From positions 186,001-250,000 of the forward strand of contig NZ_AUHU01000005.1 in assembly GCF_000423345.1 (NCBI RefSeq): a stretch of 64,000 nt of DNA, in the 5' to 3' direction. Shown piece by piece: positions 26,838 to 35,779 of the stretch. Source of the DNA: Marinimicrobium agarilyticum DSM 16975 (GTDB lineage: Bacteria; Pseudomonadota; Gammaproteobacteria; Pseudomonadales; Cellvibrionaceae). The translations under genes and the position numbers were made by a program. The notes below the pieces were generated by a model, which was not told the origin of the DNA, ran no database searches, and saw only the letters and a program-made list of their open reading frames with translations. Each line of letters starts with the position of its first letter. Positions within the stretch are counted from its first letter, which is position 1.

Positions 26838-28517
26838 ATGAATTCCACGCTCACGGAACGACTCGCCGATTGGTTCAGCCTGCGCACCCTGATCCTGGTG
26901 CTGGGCGTCTGGCTGGCGTTTGCGCCGCCGCAGGCAACGCCCCTGTTCTGGCTGGACCAGTCGCTGTTCCAGGTCGCCGTGAGCCTGACCCCGGCGCGGG
27001 TTCGCTATGACGAATCCGCCCAGATTCCTGCGGTGGGTTGGCAGCCGTTCTGGCCGCAGGTGACAGGGCACTGGGCCGAACGTCAGAAGACCCGCTTCGC
27101 GACGACTCTCAATGCCACCAACGGCTATCACACCCCCTGGTGGTTTTACCCCGGCTTTTCCGCGTTGACCGTGATGTTTGCGTTGTACCTGCTGTGGCTG
27201 GTGCCGGGCATTGGCCGCACGGCGGCAATCTTGACCACGGTGCTGCTGACCGTGGCCCTGGTGGCGGCGCAGTTGGGGGCGCAAATCAGCCGGGGCTACT
27301 GGCTACCGATGGGGTTGGCGCTGCAGTATCTTTGGGCGGGTTTGTTGTTGGCGGGCGCGCACTGGGCGCAACGGCGCTGGTATCGCCAAACCCACTTTCT
27401 CTGGCGCCAACTGGGAGCGGAACGCTTTCAGAACGGCTATTGGTTGAAAGCGTTGGAGGCCCTCAAGCGTTGCCCGACCTCGGACTCGCTGCTGGATCAG
27501 CTCTACCATTATGCCCGTGAACACGAACGCCGCCACCGCTGGGCCGAAGCCCAGGTTTACTACCGGGAAATCAGCCAACGCCAGTCGGGTTATCGCGATG
27601 TGCAAAAACGTCTGGAAGCGTTGCGGTTGCGTCGGGAGCAGAGCGGCTCCCAGCCCCTGGCCCAGACGCAGCCCCTGGAAGAACTCGCCGTTCCCAAGAA
27701 ACTCGGGCGCTATGAAATCGAGCGCGAACTGGGGCGCGGCGCCATGGGCGTCGTGTACCTGGGCCGGGACCCGCATATCGCCCGCCAACTGGCGGTCAAA
27801 ACCCTGAACGTGGCGCCTGTCGAGGCGAGCGAGCGGGACAGCGTCAAGGCCCGCTTCTTCCGGGAGGCCGAGGCGGCGGGGCGCCTTCGCCACCCCAACA
27901 TCGTGACGGTTTACGATGTGGGCGAGGAGGGCGACCTGGCCTTTATCGCGATGGACTACATCGGCGGCGAGCCCTTGAGCCGCCACTCGGCCAAAGGGCG
28001 ACTCCTCACCCCGAAACGGGTTTACGAGCTGATGGCAAAAGTGGCCGATGCGTTGGCCTATGCCCACAAACAGGAAGTGGTGCACCGGGACATCAAACCG
28101 GGCAACATTCTCTACGCCCCCCGTGAGGGGCGGGTGGTGGTCACAGATTTCGGGATTGCCCGCGTGGCAAACAGCGCGCGCACCCAGACCGGTGAGATCA
28201 TGGGCAGCCCCTTGTACATGTCACCGGAGCAGCTGAAGGGCGTGCGGGTCGGGCCCTCCAGTGATATTTTCAGCCTGGGGGTTACGCTCTATCAGTTGCT
28301 GACCGGTGAACTGCCGTTTCGCGGCGACACCATTGCAGAACTGAGTTACCAGATCGTGCAGAGTCGCCACCGACCCTTGAGGGAAGCGCGCAAGGATCTG
28401 CCGCGAAGCGCCACCCGGATTGTGAACAAAACACTACAGAAAGACCCACAAAAACGTTATGCAAACGCCGGCGAACTCGCGAAAGCGCTGAAGTCGGCAC
28501 TGGAAAAAGAGTTCTAG
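26838..28517 (+). CDS. transmembrane serine/threonine protein kinase
   Basis: A 559-aa Hanks-type kinase with an unusual N-terminal membrane module: a hydrophobic segment at about 15-35, an extracytoplasmic loop, then three helices at about 110-185. A helical linker with TPR-like character follows (YWLKALEALKRCPTSDSLLDQL... QVYYREISQRQ). The kinase domain starts near residue 292: LGRGAMGVVYLGRD (glycine loop), LAVKTL (Lys), VVHRDIKPGNILY (catalytic Asp), VTDFGIARV, and SPLYMSPEQL. All catalytic residues are present. It lies between two single-domain FHA genes, and no phosphatase is adjacent. Confidence 0.9.
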   Translation: MNSTLTERLADWFSLRTLILVLGVWLAFAPPQATPLFWLDQSLFQVAVSLTPARVRYDESAQIPAVGWQPFWPQVTGHWAERQKTRFATTLNATNGYHTPWWFYPGFSALTVMFALYLLWLVPGIGRTAAILTTVLLTVALVAAQLGAQISRGYWLPMGLALQYLWAGLLLAGAHWAQRRWYRQTHFLWRQLGAERFQNGYWLKALEALKRCPTSDSLLDQLYHYAREHERRHRWAEAQVYYREISQRQSGYRDVQKRLEALRLRREQSGSQPLAQTQPLEELAVPKKLGRYEIERELGRGAMGVVYLGRDPHIARQLAVKTLNVAPVEASERDSVKARFFREAEAAGRLRHPNIVTVYDVGEEGDLAFIAMDYIGGEPLSRHSAKGRLLTPKRVYELMAKVADALAYAHKQEVVHRDIKPGNILYAPREGRVVVTDFGIARVANSARTQTGEIMGSPLYMSPEQLKGVRVGPSSDIFSLGVTLYQLLTGELPFRGDTIAELSYQIVQSRHRPLREARKDLPRSATRIVNKTLQKDPQKRYANAGELAKALKSALEKEF

Positions 28518-28531
28518 GTGCCAGAAGGGAT

Positions 28532-28563
28532 GTAGGGTAGGTAAGCGAAGCGCCACCTACCAT
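28532..28563. repeat. 32-nt palindromic repeat, copy 1
   Basis: GTAGGGTAGGTAAGCG continues to CGCCACCTACCAT; the ends GGTAGG and CCTACC pair, as do the central GCG/CGC bases. An identical 32-nt copy is at 49977-50008, and a diverged inverted copy at 30639-30673. Similar AGCGAAGCG-centred repeats are widely dispersed in bacterial intergenic regions. Here it sits just after the kinase stop. Confidence 0.75.
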
Positions 28564-28629
28564 TTTAATGATTTTCAACCCCCAACAATGAATACAGACA
28601 ACGAACACAATTCAAAAAGGTAACCAAAA

Positions 28630-28983
28630 ATGGCCTGGCTAATCCAACTCGTAGATGATGTTGCCGTCCACAAATTCGAACTGGCCCGCGGCGAATTAAC
28701 ACTCGGCCGCCACCCCGAGTGCGACGTACTGATTGACGACAGCGCCGTCAGCGCCAAACACGCCCGCCTCTCCGCCAAACCTAATCCGGACTTCCCCCAA
28801 TACCGGGAATACTTCCTCGAAGACCTCGGCAGCACCAACGGCACCTTCGTCAACGACCAACGCCTGGCGAAACGACACAAACTCCACGACGGCGACAAAA
28901 TCCGCCTCGCATGGAACCAATTCAAATTCGTCGATAACGAGGAAAGGGACCTGGAACAGACACGTCATATGGTCTCCAGTTGA
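28630..28983 (+). CDS. FHA-domain protein
   Basis: A second single-domain FHA protein, 117 aa: LTLGRHPECDVLIDDSAVSAKHARLS contains the GR and S-x2-H phospho-recognition residues, followed by DLGSTNGTFVNDQRL. The N-terminus (MAWLIQLVDDVAVHKFEL) and codon usage differ somewhat from the FHA gene at 26467, so this is not a recent tandem copy. It is 112 nt downstream of the kinase and is followed at once by hairpin B. Confidence 0.9.
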   Translation: MAWLIQLVDDVAVHKFELARGELTLGRHPECDVLIDDSAVSAKHARLSAKPNPDFPQYREYFLEDLGSTNGTFVNDQRLAKRHKLHDGDKIRLAWNQFKFVDNEERDLEQTRHMVSS

Positions 28984-28994
28984 GCGCGGTGGTG

Positions 28995-29101
28995 GGCCGG
29001 GGTGGGATAGACCACTCGAGACACGCCGTAAACCCATCCATGGGGGCTCGAATCGCGGGTCCCCCGCTCCACGGTCTCGAGTGGTCTATCCCACCCCGGC
29101 C
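28995..29101. repeat. long hairpin element B
   Basis: A perfect 28-bp stem (28995-29022 paired with 29074-29101) with a 51-nt loop. An outer 7-bp stem (TGAGCGC 28981-28987 with GCGCTCA 29107-29113) extends the fold. The reverse complement of this loop matches the loop of hairpin C at 50 of 51 positions, while the stems are different sequences. It overlaps the FHA stop codon region and precedes the GH43 gene. Confidence 0.9.
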
Positions 29102-29204
29102 GGAAAGCGCTCAACGCCCATCAAGTCTGGATTCTCCATCTCTAATTGTATTATGATAATCCCAATACAAGCGATTTCATAACAATTCAAGCAGGAGAAC
29201 AGCA

Positions 29205-30617
29205 ATGCCCACTTCCTTCAAGCGCACACTGGGCGCGACTCTGGTCGGCCTGACCTGTGCCGCCGGAGCTCAGGCCGATAACCCGATCATTGAAGAACGC
29301 TTCAGCGCCGACCCCGCCGCGCTCGTGCATGATGGCAAAGTTTACCTCTACGTCGGCCACGACGAAGCCACCGAAGAAGGCGACTTCTTCGTCTTGAAAG
29401 AGTGGAACATCTATTCCTCCACCGACCTGGACAACTGGACCCTCGAAGGCGCCGTGCCGCGCACCATCTTCGACTGGGCCGAACACGACTCCGCCTGGGC
29501 CTCGCAGGCCATTGAGCACGATGGCAAATTCTATTGGTACACCACCGTGCGTATGCCCGTCCCCGAAGACGGCGAAGGCATGGGTGGCTACACTCTGGGC
29601 GTGGCGGTCTCCGACAACCCGGTCACCGGCTGGGAAGACGCCCTGGGCAAACCGCTGATCGACCCCAACGAGACCGAGCCGGCCCCGCACATGCTTGAGC
29701 ACAACCACAGCTGGGACGATATCGACCCGAGCGTGTTTGTCGACCATGACGGCCAGGCCTACCTTTACTGGGGCAACTCCCACCTTTACTACGCCAAACT
29801 CAAAGACAACATGATCGAGTTCGACGGCGAGGTGCACAAAGTCGAGATCCAGAATATGCCCGGTACTTTCACCGAAGCTCCCTGGGTGCACGAAAAGAAC
29901 GGCAAATACTATCTCACCTTCGCCATGAACTACCCGGAAGAACTGGCCTACGCCATGAGCGACAGCCCCACCGGCCCCTGGGAATACCAAGGCAAACTGA
30001 TGGAGGTGCTCGAAGACAGCGGCACCAGCCACCAGGCCATTCTGGAGTATGAAGGTGACGACTACTTCATCTACCACACCGCCGCGCTGCCCACCGGGGG
30101 TAACTTCCGTCGTTCCGTCTCCATGGAGTTCCTGGAATACAACGCCAACGGCACCATCCAGAAAATCACCCCGACCGCCTCCGGCATCACCCACGTCGCC
30201 CAGGCCCTGCAAAGCCATGCCGACGTGGATGACTACGTTCGTTACGGCGATGACGAAGACGTTACCGTCACCGAGCTTAACGCCAACGAACACTGGCACT
30301 TCAAGTGGCACGTCAAACCCCTGGTAGAGCAGGGCGGCAACAATGTCTCCTTCCAGCCGGAAACCCGCATGGGCTACTACCTGGTCGCGCAAGACGGCGA
30401 CGTCGCCATCGTCGAACACGACGGCACCGACGCCTTCGCCCGCAACGCCACCTTCGAAAAAGTCAGCGGCCTGGCTGACAGCAACTGGTCCTCGTTCCGC
30501 TCCATCGACAACAAAGACCACTACCTGATGGTGAAAAACGGCGAATTGACCCTGGGTAACCCGAGCACCGCAGCCCAGCGCGATGCAGCGACGTTTCAGG
30601 TCAACCCGACGGAGTAA
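29205..30617 (+). CDS. exported GH43 glycoside hydrolase with C-terminal AbfB-like domain
   Basis: A 470-aa secreted enzyme: signal peptide of about 24 residues, then a five-bladed beta-propeller of glycoside hydrolase family 43 (arabinofuranosidase/xylosidase activities). The candidate catalytic base is Asp36 in FSADPAALVHDG. DIDPSVFVDHDGQAYLYWG carries the pKa-modulating Asp, and GTFTEAPWVHEKNGKYYL the general-acid Glu. From about residue 345 a beta-trefoil-like part (VSFQPETRMGYYLVAQDGD, WSSFRSIDNKDHYLMVKNGE) resembles the arabinose-binding AbfB/CBM42 domain. This suggests action on arabinan or arabinoxylan outside the cytoplasm. GCAGGAG precedes the ATG. Hairpins B and C flank the gene. 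Confidence 0.88.
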   Translation: MPTSFKRTLGATLVGLTCAAGAQADNPIIEERFSADPAALVHDGKVYLYVGHDEATEEGDFFVLKEWNIYSSTDLDNWTLEGAVPRTIFDWAEHDSAWASQAIEHDGKFYWYTTVRMPVPEDGEGMGGYTLGVAVSDNPVTGWEDALGKPLIDPNETEPAPHMLEHNHSWDDIDPSVFVDHDGQAYLYWGNSHLYYAKLKDNMIEFDGEVHKVEIQNMPGTFTEAPWVHEKNGKYYLTFAMNYPEELAYAMSDSPTGPWEYQGKLMEVLEDSGTSHQAILEYEGDDYFIYHTAALPTGGNFRRSVSMEFLEYNANGTIQKITPTASGITHVAQALQSHADVDDYVRYGDDEDVTVTELNANEHWHFKWHVKPLVEQGGNNVSFQPETRMGYYLVAQDGDVAIVEHDGTDAFARNATFEKVSGLADSNWSSFRSIDNKDHYLMVKNGELTLGNPSTAAQRDAATFQVNPTE

Positions 30618-30638
30618 TTCAACGTTTGTGGCGTTTGT

Positions 30639-30673
30639 GTCAGGTGGCGCGCTTCGCGCTTACCGTGACCTAC
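30639..30673 (-). repeat. diverged copy of the AGCGAAGCG palindromic repeat
   Basis: Read on the minus strand this is GTAGGTCACGGTAAGCGCG followed by AAGCGCGCCACCTGAC. It resembles the repeats at 28532 and 49977 with two extra bases in the inner stem. It lies right after the GH43 stop and before hairpin C. Confidence 0.5.
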
Positions 30674-30696
30674 GCATGATTGTTGTGTGGCACTCA

Positions 30697-30809
30697 GGCC
30701 GGGAGAGGGGGCAATCCCTTTCAAGACCGTGGAGCGGGGGACCCGCGATTCGAGCCCCCAGGGATGGGTTTACGGCGTGTCTTGAAAGGGATTGCCCCCT
30801 CTCCCGGCC
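30697..30809. repeat. long hairpin element C
   Basis: A perfect 31-bp stem (30697-30727 paired with 30779-30809) encloses a 51-nt loop (30728-30778) that matches the inverted loop of hairpin B except at one position. The stem sequence is unrelated to B's except for the inner end. It lies between the convergent GH43 and EVE-domain genes and could serve as a bidirectional terminator. Confidence 0.9.
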
Positions 30810-30833
30810 GGACTCCCCAACCACTACCATCCC

Positions 30834-31295
30834 TCAAGACCCCAACTTCAAAATGTACTTCCACTCATTCGGGGTGACCGGCTGAACCGACAACCGCCCC
30901 TGCTTTAACAGCACCATCTCACTCAACGGCTCCTGCTCCTTAATCACCTTCAACGGCACCACCGACTCAAACTCCGACTCAAACGCCACATCCACACAAA
31001 ACCACCGAGGCTTATCACGAGTCGCCTTCGGATCAAAATAATCGCTTTCAGGATCAAACTGCCCCGGATCCGCATACGCCGCCTTCACCACCCGCGCCGT
31101 CCCCGCTACCCCGGGCACCTTCGTCTGACTGTGATACACCAACACCCCATCCCCCACAGCCACCTCATCCCGCAGAAAATTGCGCGCCTGATAATTGCGG
31201 ATACCGTCCCAACGGCCAAAACCCTTCGCCTCAGCCCTCAAATCCGCAATTCCATACACATCCGGTTCCGACTTAAACAGCCAGTAATTTGCCAT
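30834..31295 (-). CDS. EVE-domain protein
   Basis: A 153-aa single EVE domain (PUA-like fold), of the family thought to recognise modified bases in RNA or DNA. MANYWLFKSEPDVYGI, WDGIRNYQARNFLRDEVAVGDGVLVYHS, VVKAAYADPGQFDPES and FCVDVAFES follow the YTH/EVE pattern for proteobacterial housekeeping members. I take the ATG at 31295; a TTG three codons upstream is also open. GATTATAAA on the minus strand about 20 nt upstream could be its -10. The gene diverges from thrS. Confidence 0.92.
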   Translation of the reverse strand: MANYWLFKSEPDVYGIADLRAEAKGFGRWDGIRNYQARNFLRDEVAVGDGVLVYHSQTKVPGVAGTARVVKAAYADPGQFDPESDYFDPKATRDKPRWFCVDVAFESEFESVVPLKVIKEQEPLSEMVLLKQGRLSVQPVTPNEWKYILKLGS

Positions 31296-31417
31296 GCTGC
31301 TCAATACCTCTTTATAATCGCCCGTTAAACGCAGTCCCGGCGCCCCCTCTATCCTGAGACGCCGGAGCCAAACTCACGTGGCCTTTGGTAGGGGTCACCA
31401 CTGATAAAGGATACACC

Positions 31418-33367
31418 ATGCCTGTTATCACACTGCCCGACGGTTCCAAACGCGAATTCTCCCAACCGGTCAGCCTCATGCAGGTGGCCGAAGACATCGG
31501 CCCCGGCCTGGCCAAGGCCACTGTCTGTGGCCGCATCAATGGCCGGCTGGTCGACGCCTGCGAAGTTATTGAAGACGATGCCGAGGTGACCCTCATCACC
31601 GGTCGCGACCCGGAAGGGCTGGAAGTCATCCGCCACTCCTTTGCGCACCTGGTGGGCCACGCCGTCAAGCAGCTGTTCCCCGAGGCCAAAATGGCCATCG
31701 GCCCCGTGATTGAAGACGGTTTCTACTACGATATCGACGCGCCGCACCCGATCACCACCGAAGACCTGGAAGCCATCGAGAAGCGCATTCAGGAGCTGAT
31801 CAAAAAAGACTACGACGTCAAAAAAGAGATGACGCCGGTCGATGTCGCCCGCGACACCTTCGCCCAGCGTGGGGAAGACTACAAAGTCGAACTGATCGAT
31901 GACATCAAAAAGGCGGGCGAGGAAAAAGTCGGCCTGTACCACCACGAAGAATACGTCGACATGTGTCGCGGCCCCCATGTGCCCAACACGCGGGTCATGC
32001 GCCACTTCAAGCTGATGCGGGTATCCGGTGCCTACTGGCGCGGGGATGCCAGCAACAAGCAGCTGCAGCGCATCTACGGCACCGCCTGGAACGACAAGAA
32101 AGAACTGAAGGCCCACCTGCACCGCCTGGAAGAGGCCGAAAAGCGGGATCACCGCAAGCTGGCGAAGAAACACAACTTCTTCCATACCCAGGAAGAGGCG
32201 CCGGGTATGGTCTTCTGGCACCCCAAGGGCTGGACCATCTACAAAACGCTGGAAGACTACATGCGCTACCAGCAGAACCGGCACGGGTACCAGGAAATCC
32301 GCACCCCCCAGATCGTGGATATGACCCTGTGGCAGAAATCCGGCCATGCGGACAAGTTCGGCGACGGTATGTTTACCCTCAAGTCCGAAGAGCGGGACTT
32401 CGCGGTCAAGCCCATGAACTGCCCCTGCCACGTGCAGGTGTTCAACCAGGGCCTGAAAAGCTACCGGGACCTGCCCCTGCGCCTGGCCGAGTTCGGCTCC
32501 TGCCACCGCAATGAGCCCTCCGGCTCCCTGCACGGCATCATGCGGGTGCGCGGCTTTACCCAGGATGACGCCCACGTTTTCTGCGCCGAGGAGCAGATCC
32601 AGCCGGAAGTGTCCGACTTTATCGACTTCCTGCACGAGGTCTACCGGGATTTCGGCTTCGACGAGATCATCTATCGCCTGTCCACCCGCCCGGCAGAGCG
32701 AGTGGGGAGTGACGAGAGCTGGGACAAGGCCGAAAAGGCGCTTGCCGATGCCCTGAACGCCAAAAAACTGGACTGGGAAGAACTCCCGGGCGAGGGCGCC
32801 TTCTACGGGCCCAAGATCGAATTCTCTCTGAAAGACTGTATTGGCCGGGTCTGGCAGCTGGGCACCATTCAGGTGGATTTCTCCATGCCGGGCCGGCTGG
32901 ACGCCCAATATGTGTCCGAAGACGGCTCCCGCAAGGTGCCGGTGATGCTTCACCGGGCCATTTTGGGCTCATTTGAACGATTTATCGGCATTTTGATCGA
33001 ACATTACGAGGGAATCTTCCCGCCCTGGCTCGCTCCCGAGCAGGCGGTTGTGATGAATATCACGGACAATCAGGCCGAATATACGCAAAAAGTCGAAAAA
33101 ACCTTGCGAGATAAAGGGTTTAGGGCCATTTCGGACTTGAGAAACGAGAAGATCGGCTTTAAAATCCGCGAGCACACCCTTCAGCGTATTCCGTACTTGC
33201 TTGTCATTGGTGACAAGGAGATGGAATCCGGCAACGTCGCCGTGCGCACGCGCGATGGCCGAGATCTGGGGGTAATGAGTCTGGACGACTTCGCTGAACA
33301 CCTGGCCGCAGATGTGGCCCAGCGTGGGCGAGTAGAGGCGAAGTCGCAGTCGGAAGAATCCCAGTAA
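31418..33367 (+). CDS. thrS: threonyl-tRNA synthetase
   Basis: A 649-aa enzyme that charges tRNA-Thr. N-terminal TGS domain ([21 protein letters not shown]), editing domain with [16 protein letters not shown] and the [11 protein letters not shown] metal-binding region, class II core with zinc ligands ([10 protein letters not shown]), motif 2 ([23 protein letters not shown]) and motif 3 ([19 protein letters not shown]). The C-terminal anticodon domain ends the protein. The ATG at 31418 matches other ThrS starts; an ATG 11 codons upstream is less likely. First gene of the translation operon. Confidence 0.98.
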   Translation: MPVITLPDGSKREFSQPVSLMQVAEDIGPGLAKATVCGRINGRLVDACEVIEDDAEVTLITGRDPEGLEVIRHSFAHLVGHAVKQLFPEAKMAIGPVIEDGFYYDIDAPHPITTEDLEAIEKRIQELIKKDYDVKKEMTPVDVARDTFAQRGEDYKVELIDDIKKAGEEKVGLYHHEEYVDMCRGPHVPNTRVMRHFKLMRVSGAYWRGDASNKQLQRIYGTAWNDKKELKAHLHRLEEAEKRDHRKLAKKHNFFHTQEEAPGMVFWHPKGWTIYKTLEDYMRYQQNRHGYQEIRTPQIVDMTLWQKSGHADKFGDGMFTLKSEERDFAVKPMNCPCHVQVFNQGLKSYRDLPLRLAEFGSCHRNEPSGSLHGIMRVRGFTQDDAHVFCAEEQIQPEVSDFIDFLHEVYRDFGFDEIIYRLSTRPAERVGSDESWDKAEKALADALNAKKLDWEELPGEGAFYGPKIEFSLKDCIGRVWQLGTIQVDFSMPGRLDAQYVSEDGSRKVPVMLHRAILGSFERFIGILIEHYEGIFPPWLAPEQAVVMNITDNQAEYTQKVEKTLRDKGFRAISDLRNEKIGFKIREHTLQRIPYLLVIGDKEMESGNVAVRTRDGRDLGVMSLDDFAEHLAADVAQRGRVEAKSQSEESQ

Positions 33368-33442
33368 GAGTAGGGCACAGGCCCTTCCCAACGTGATTCG
33401 GACGGGCCAGCTCAGATTTTCAACAAACAGGAGACAACAGCT

Positions 33443-33982
33443 ATCAAACGACCAGCGCCTAAAGGCAAGTCCAAAAAAGCTCGGATTAATGATCAGATCG
33501 AAGCCAGTGAGGTACGCCTGATCGGCCCCAACGGTGACCAAATCGGGATCGTGCCTCTGTCGGAGGCCCTGGAAGCGGCGCAATCCGCGGATCTGGATTT
33601 GGTGGAAATCGCCTCCGATAGCGATCCCATCGTCTGTAAGGTGATGGACTACGGCAAGCACCTGTTTGAGATCAAGAAGACCAAAGCCGCTGCCAAGAAG
33701 AAACAGAAGCAGCAGCAGATCAAAGAAATGAAATTCCGTCCAGGGACGGAGGAGGGTGACTACGAGGTCAAACTACGCAACCTCGTGCGTTTCCTTGAAA
33801 ACGGGGACAAGGCCAAGGTAACCCTACGGTTCCGCGGCCGGGAAATGGCTCACCAGGAACTCGGGATGGATGTTATGCATCGCATCGAAGAGGATCTGAT
33901 TGAGCTGGGCACCGTTGAGCAGAAGCCGAAGATGGAAGGCCGGCAGCTCACCATGGTGATCGCCCCGAAAAAGAAGAAGTAG
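33443..33982 (+). CDS. infC: translation initiation factor IF-3 with AUC start codon
   Basis: IF-3 (179 aa) binds the 30S subunit and checks initiator tRNA and start codons. The first canonical start in the frame (ATG or GTG) would delete the N-terminal domain. Homology extends upstream through [20 protein letters not shown] to IKRPAPKGK, where the only initiation-like codon is ATC at 33443, nine nt after GGAG. Non-AUG starts (AUU in E. coli) are the known basis of infC autorepression. The C-terminal domain is normal ([42 protein letters not shown]). 75 nt downstream of thrS. Confidence 0.93.
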   Translation: MKRPAPKGKSKKARINDQIEASEVRLIGPNGDQIGIVPLSEALEAAQSADLDLVEIASDSDPIVCKVMDYGKHLFEIKKTKAAAKKKQKQQQIKEMKFRPGTEEGDYEVKLRNLVRFLENGDKAKVTLRFRGREMAHQELGMDVMHRIEEDLIELGTVEQKPKMEGRQLTMVIAPKKKK

Positions 33983-34043
33983 CTGGGCTTTTTAGCTGCC
34001 TGAGTTACTGTTTATTTACCTATGAATGCGGAGTTTTAATCCC

Positions 34044-34241
34044 ATGGCAACAAAAGCTAAAGTACACAGTGGCGCCGCCAAGCGCTTCAAGAAGACCGCG
34101 GCTGGTTTTAAGCACAAGCACGCTTTCAAAAGCCACATCCTCACCAAAATGACCACCAAGCGTAAGCGTCAGCTGCGTGGCACCAGCGTTCTGAACGCTG
34201 CTGATGTCCCGGCCGTCAAGCGCATGTTGCGTTCCAACTGA
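34044..34241 (+). CDS. rpmI: 50S ribosomal protein L35
   Basis: A 65-aa basic ribosomal protein: [47 protein letters not shown], ending AVKRMLRSN, the exact family length and ends. The ATG at 34044 is chosen over one six codons upstream because MATKAK is the universal start. It lies between infC and rplT as usual. Confidence 0.98.
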   Translation: MATKAKVHSGAAKRFKKTAAGFKHKHAFKSHILTKMTTKRKRQLRGTSVLNAADVPAVKRMLRSN

Positions 34242-34275
34242 TCGGTTGCAACCGGAAATTTTTGAGGAGTAAATA

Positions 34276-34635
34276 ATGGCTCGAGTAAAACGTGGTGTGG
34301 AAGCACGCCGTCGTCACAAGAAAGTTCTTAAGGCTGCAAAAGGTTATTACGGCGCCCGGTCCCGGGTATTCCGCGTAGCCAAGCAAGCGGTTATCAAGGC
34401 CGGTCAGTACGCTTATCGCGACCGTCGCAATAAGAAGCGTAACTTCCGTCAGCTGTGGATCGCGCGTATTAACGCCCAGTCTCGTGCTGAAGGTATGACT
34501 TACAGCAAACTGATCGCTGGCTTGAAAAAAGCCAACATCGTTCTCGACCGTCGCGTACTGGCCGATCTGGCCGTTCACGACAAAGCCGCTTTTGCGGCCG
34601 TTGTTGCACAGGCTAAATCAGCTCTGGCTGCTTAA
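34276..34635 (+). CDS. rplT: 50S ribosomal protein L20
   Basis: A 119-aa protein: [30 protein letters not shown], then [31 protein letters not shown], both diagnostic of L20, which is needed for early 50S assembly and represses its own operon in E. coli. TGAGGAG precedes the ATG. 34 nt after rpmI; a terminator follows. Confidence 0.98.
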   Translation: MARVKRGVEARRRHKKVLKAAKGYYGARSRVFRVAKQAVIKAGQYAYRDRRNKKRNFRQLWIARINAQSRAEGMTYSKLIAGLKKANIVLDRRVLADLAVHDKAAFAAVVAQAKSALAA

Positions 34636-34650
34636 TCGTCAACAACGTCT

Positions 34651-34718
34651 GACACGGTAACGTGTCTGAATGAGCGCGATAAAAGGAGGGGCTGATAGCA
34701 GTCCCTCCTTTTTTTTAT
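34651..34718 (+). terminator. intrinsic terminator or attenuator between rplT and pheS
   Basis: AAAAGGAGGG (34681-34690) pairs perfectly with CCCTCCTTTT (34703-34712) and is followed by a T-run, a strong Rho-independent terminator. A small hairpin, GACACG-GTAA-CGTGTC (34651-34666), lies just upstream. Its position before pheST resembles the E. coli pheM-pheST attenuator. A 28-codon Phe-rich frame (34670-34756) runs through it and ends overlapping the pheS ATG. Confidence 0.85.
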
Positions 34719-34752
34719 TTTTAGACGACCGTGAACAACTTTTTGGGTTTGA

Positions 34753-35769
<1,017 letters not shown>

Positions 35770-35779
35770 GAGTCCGATT

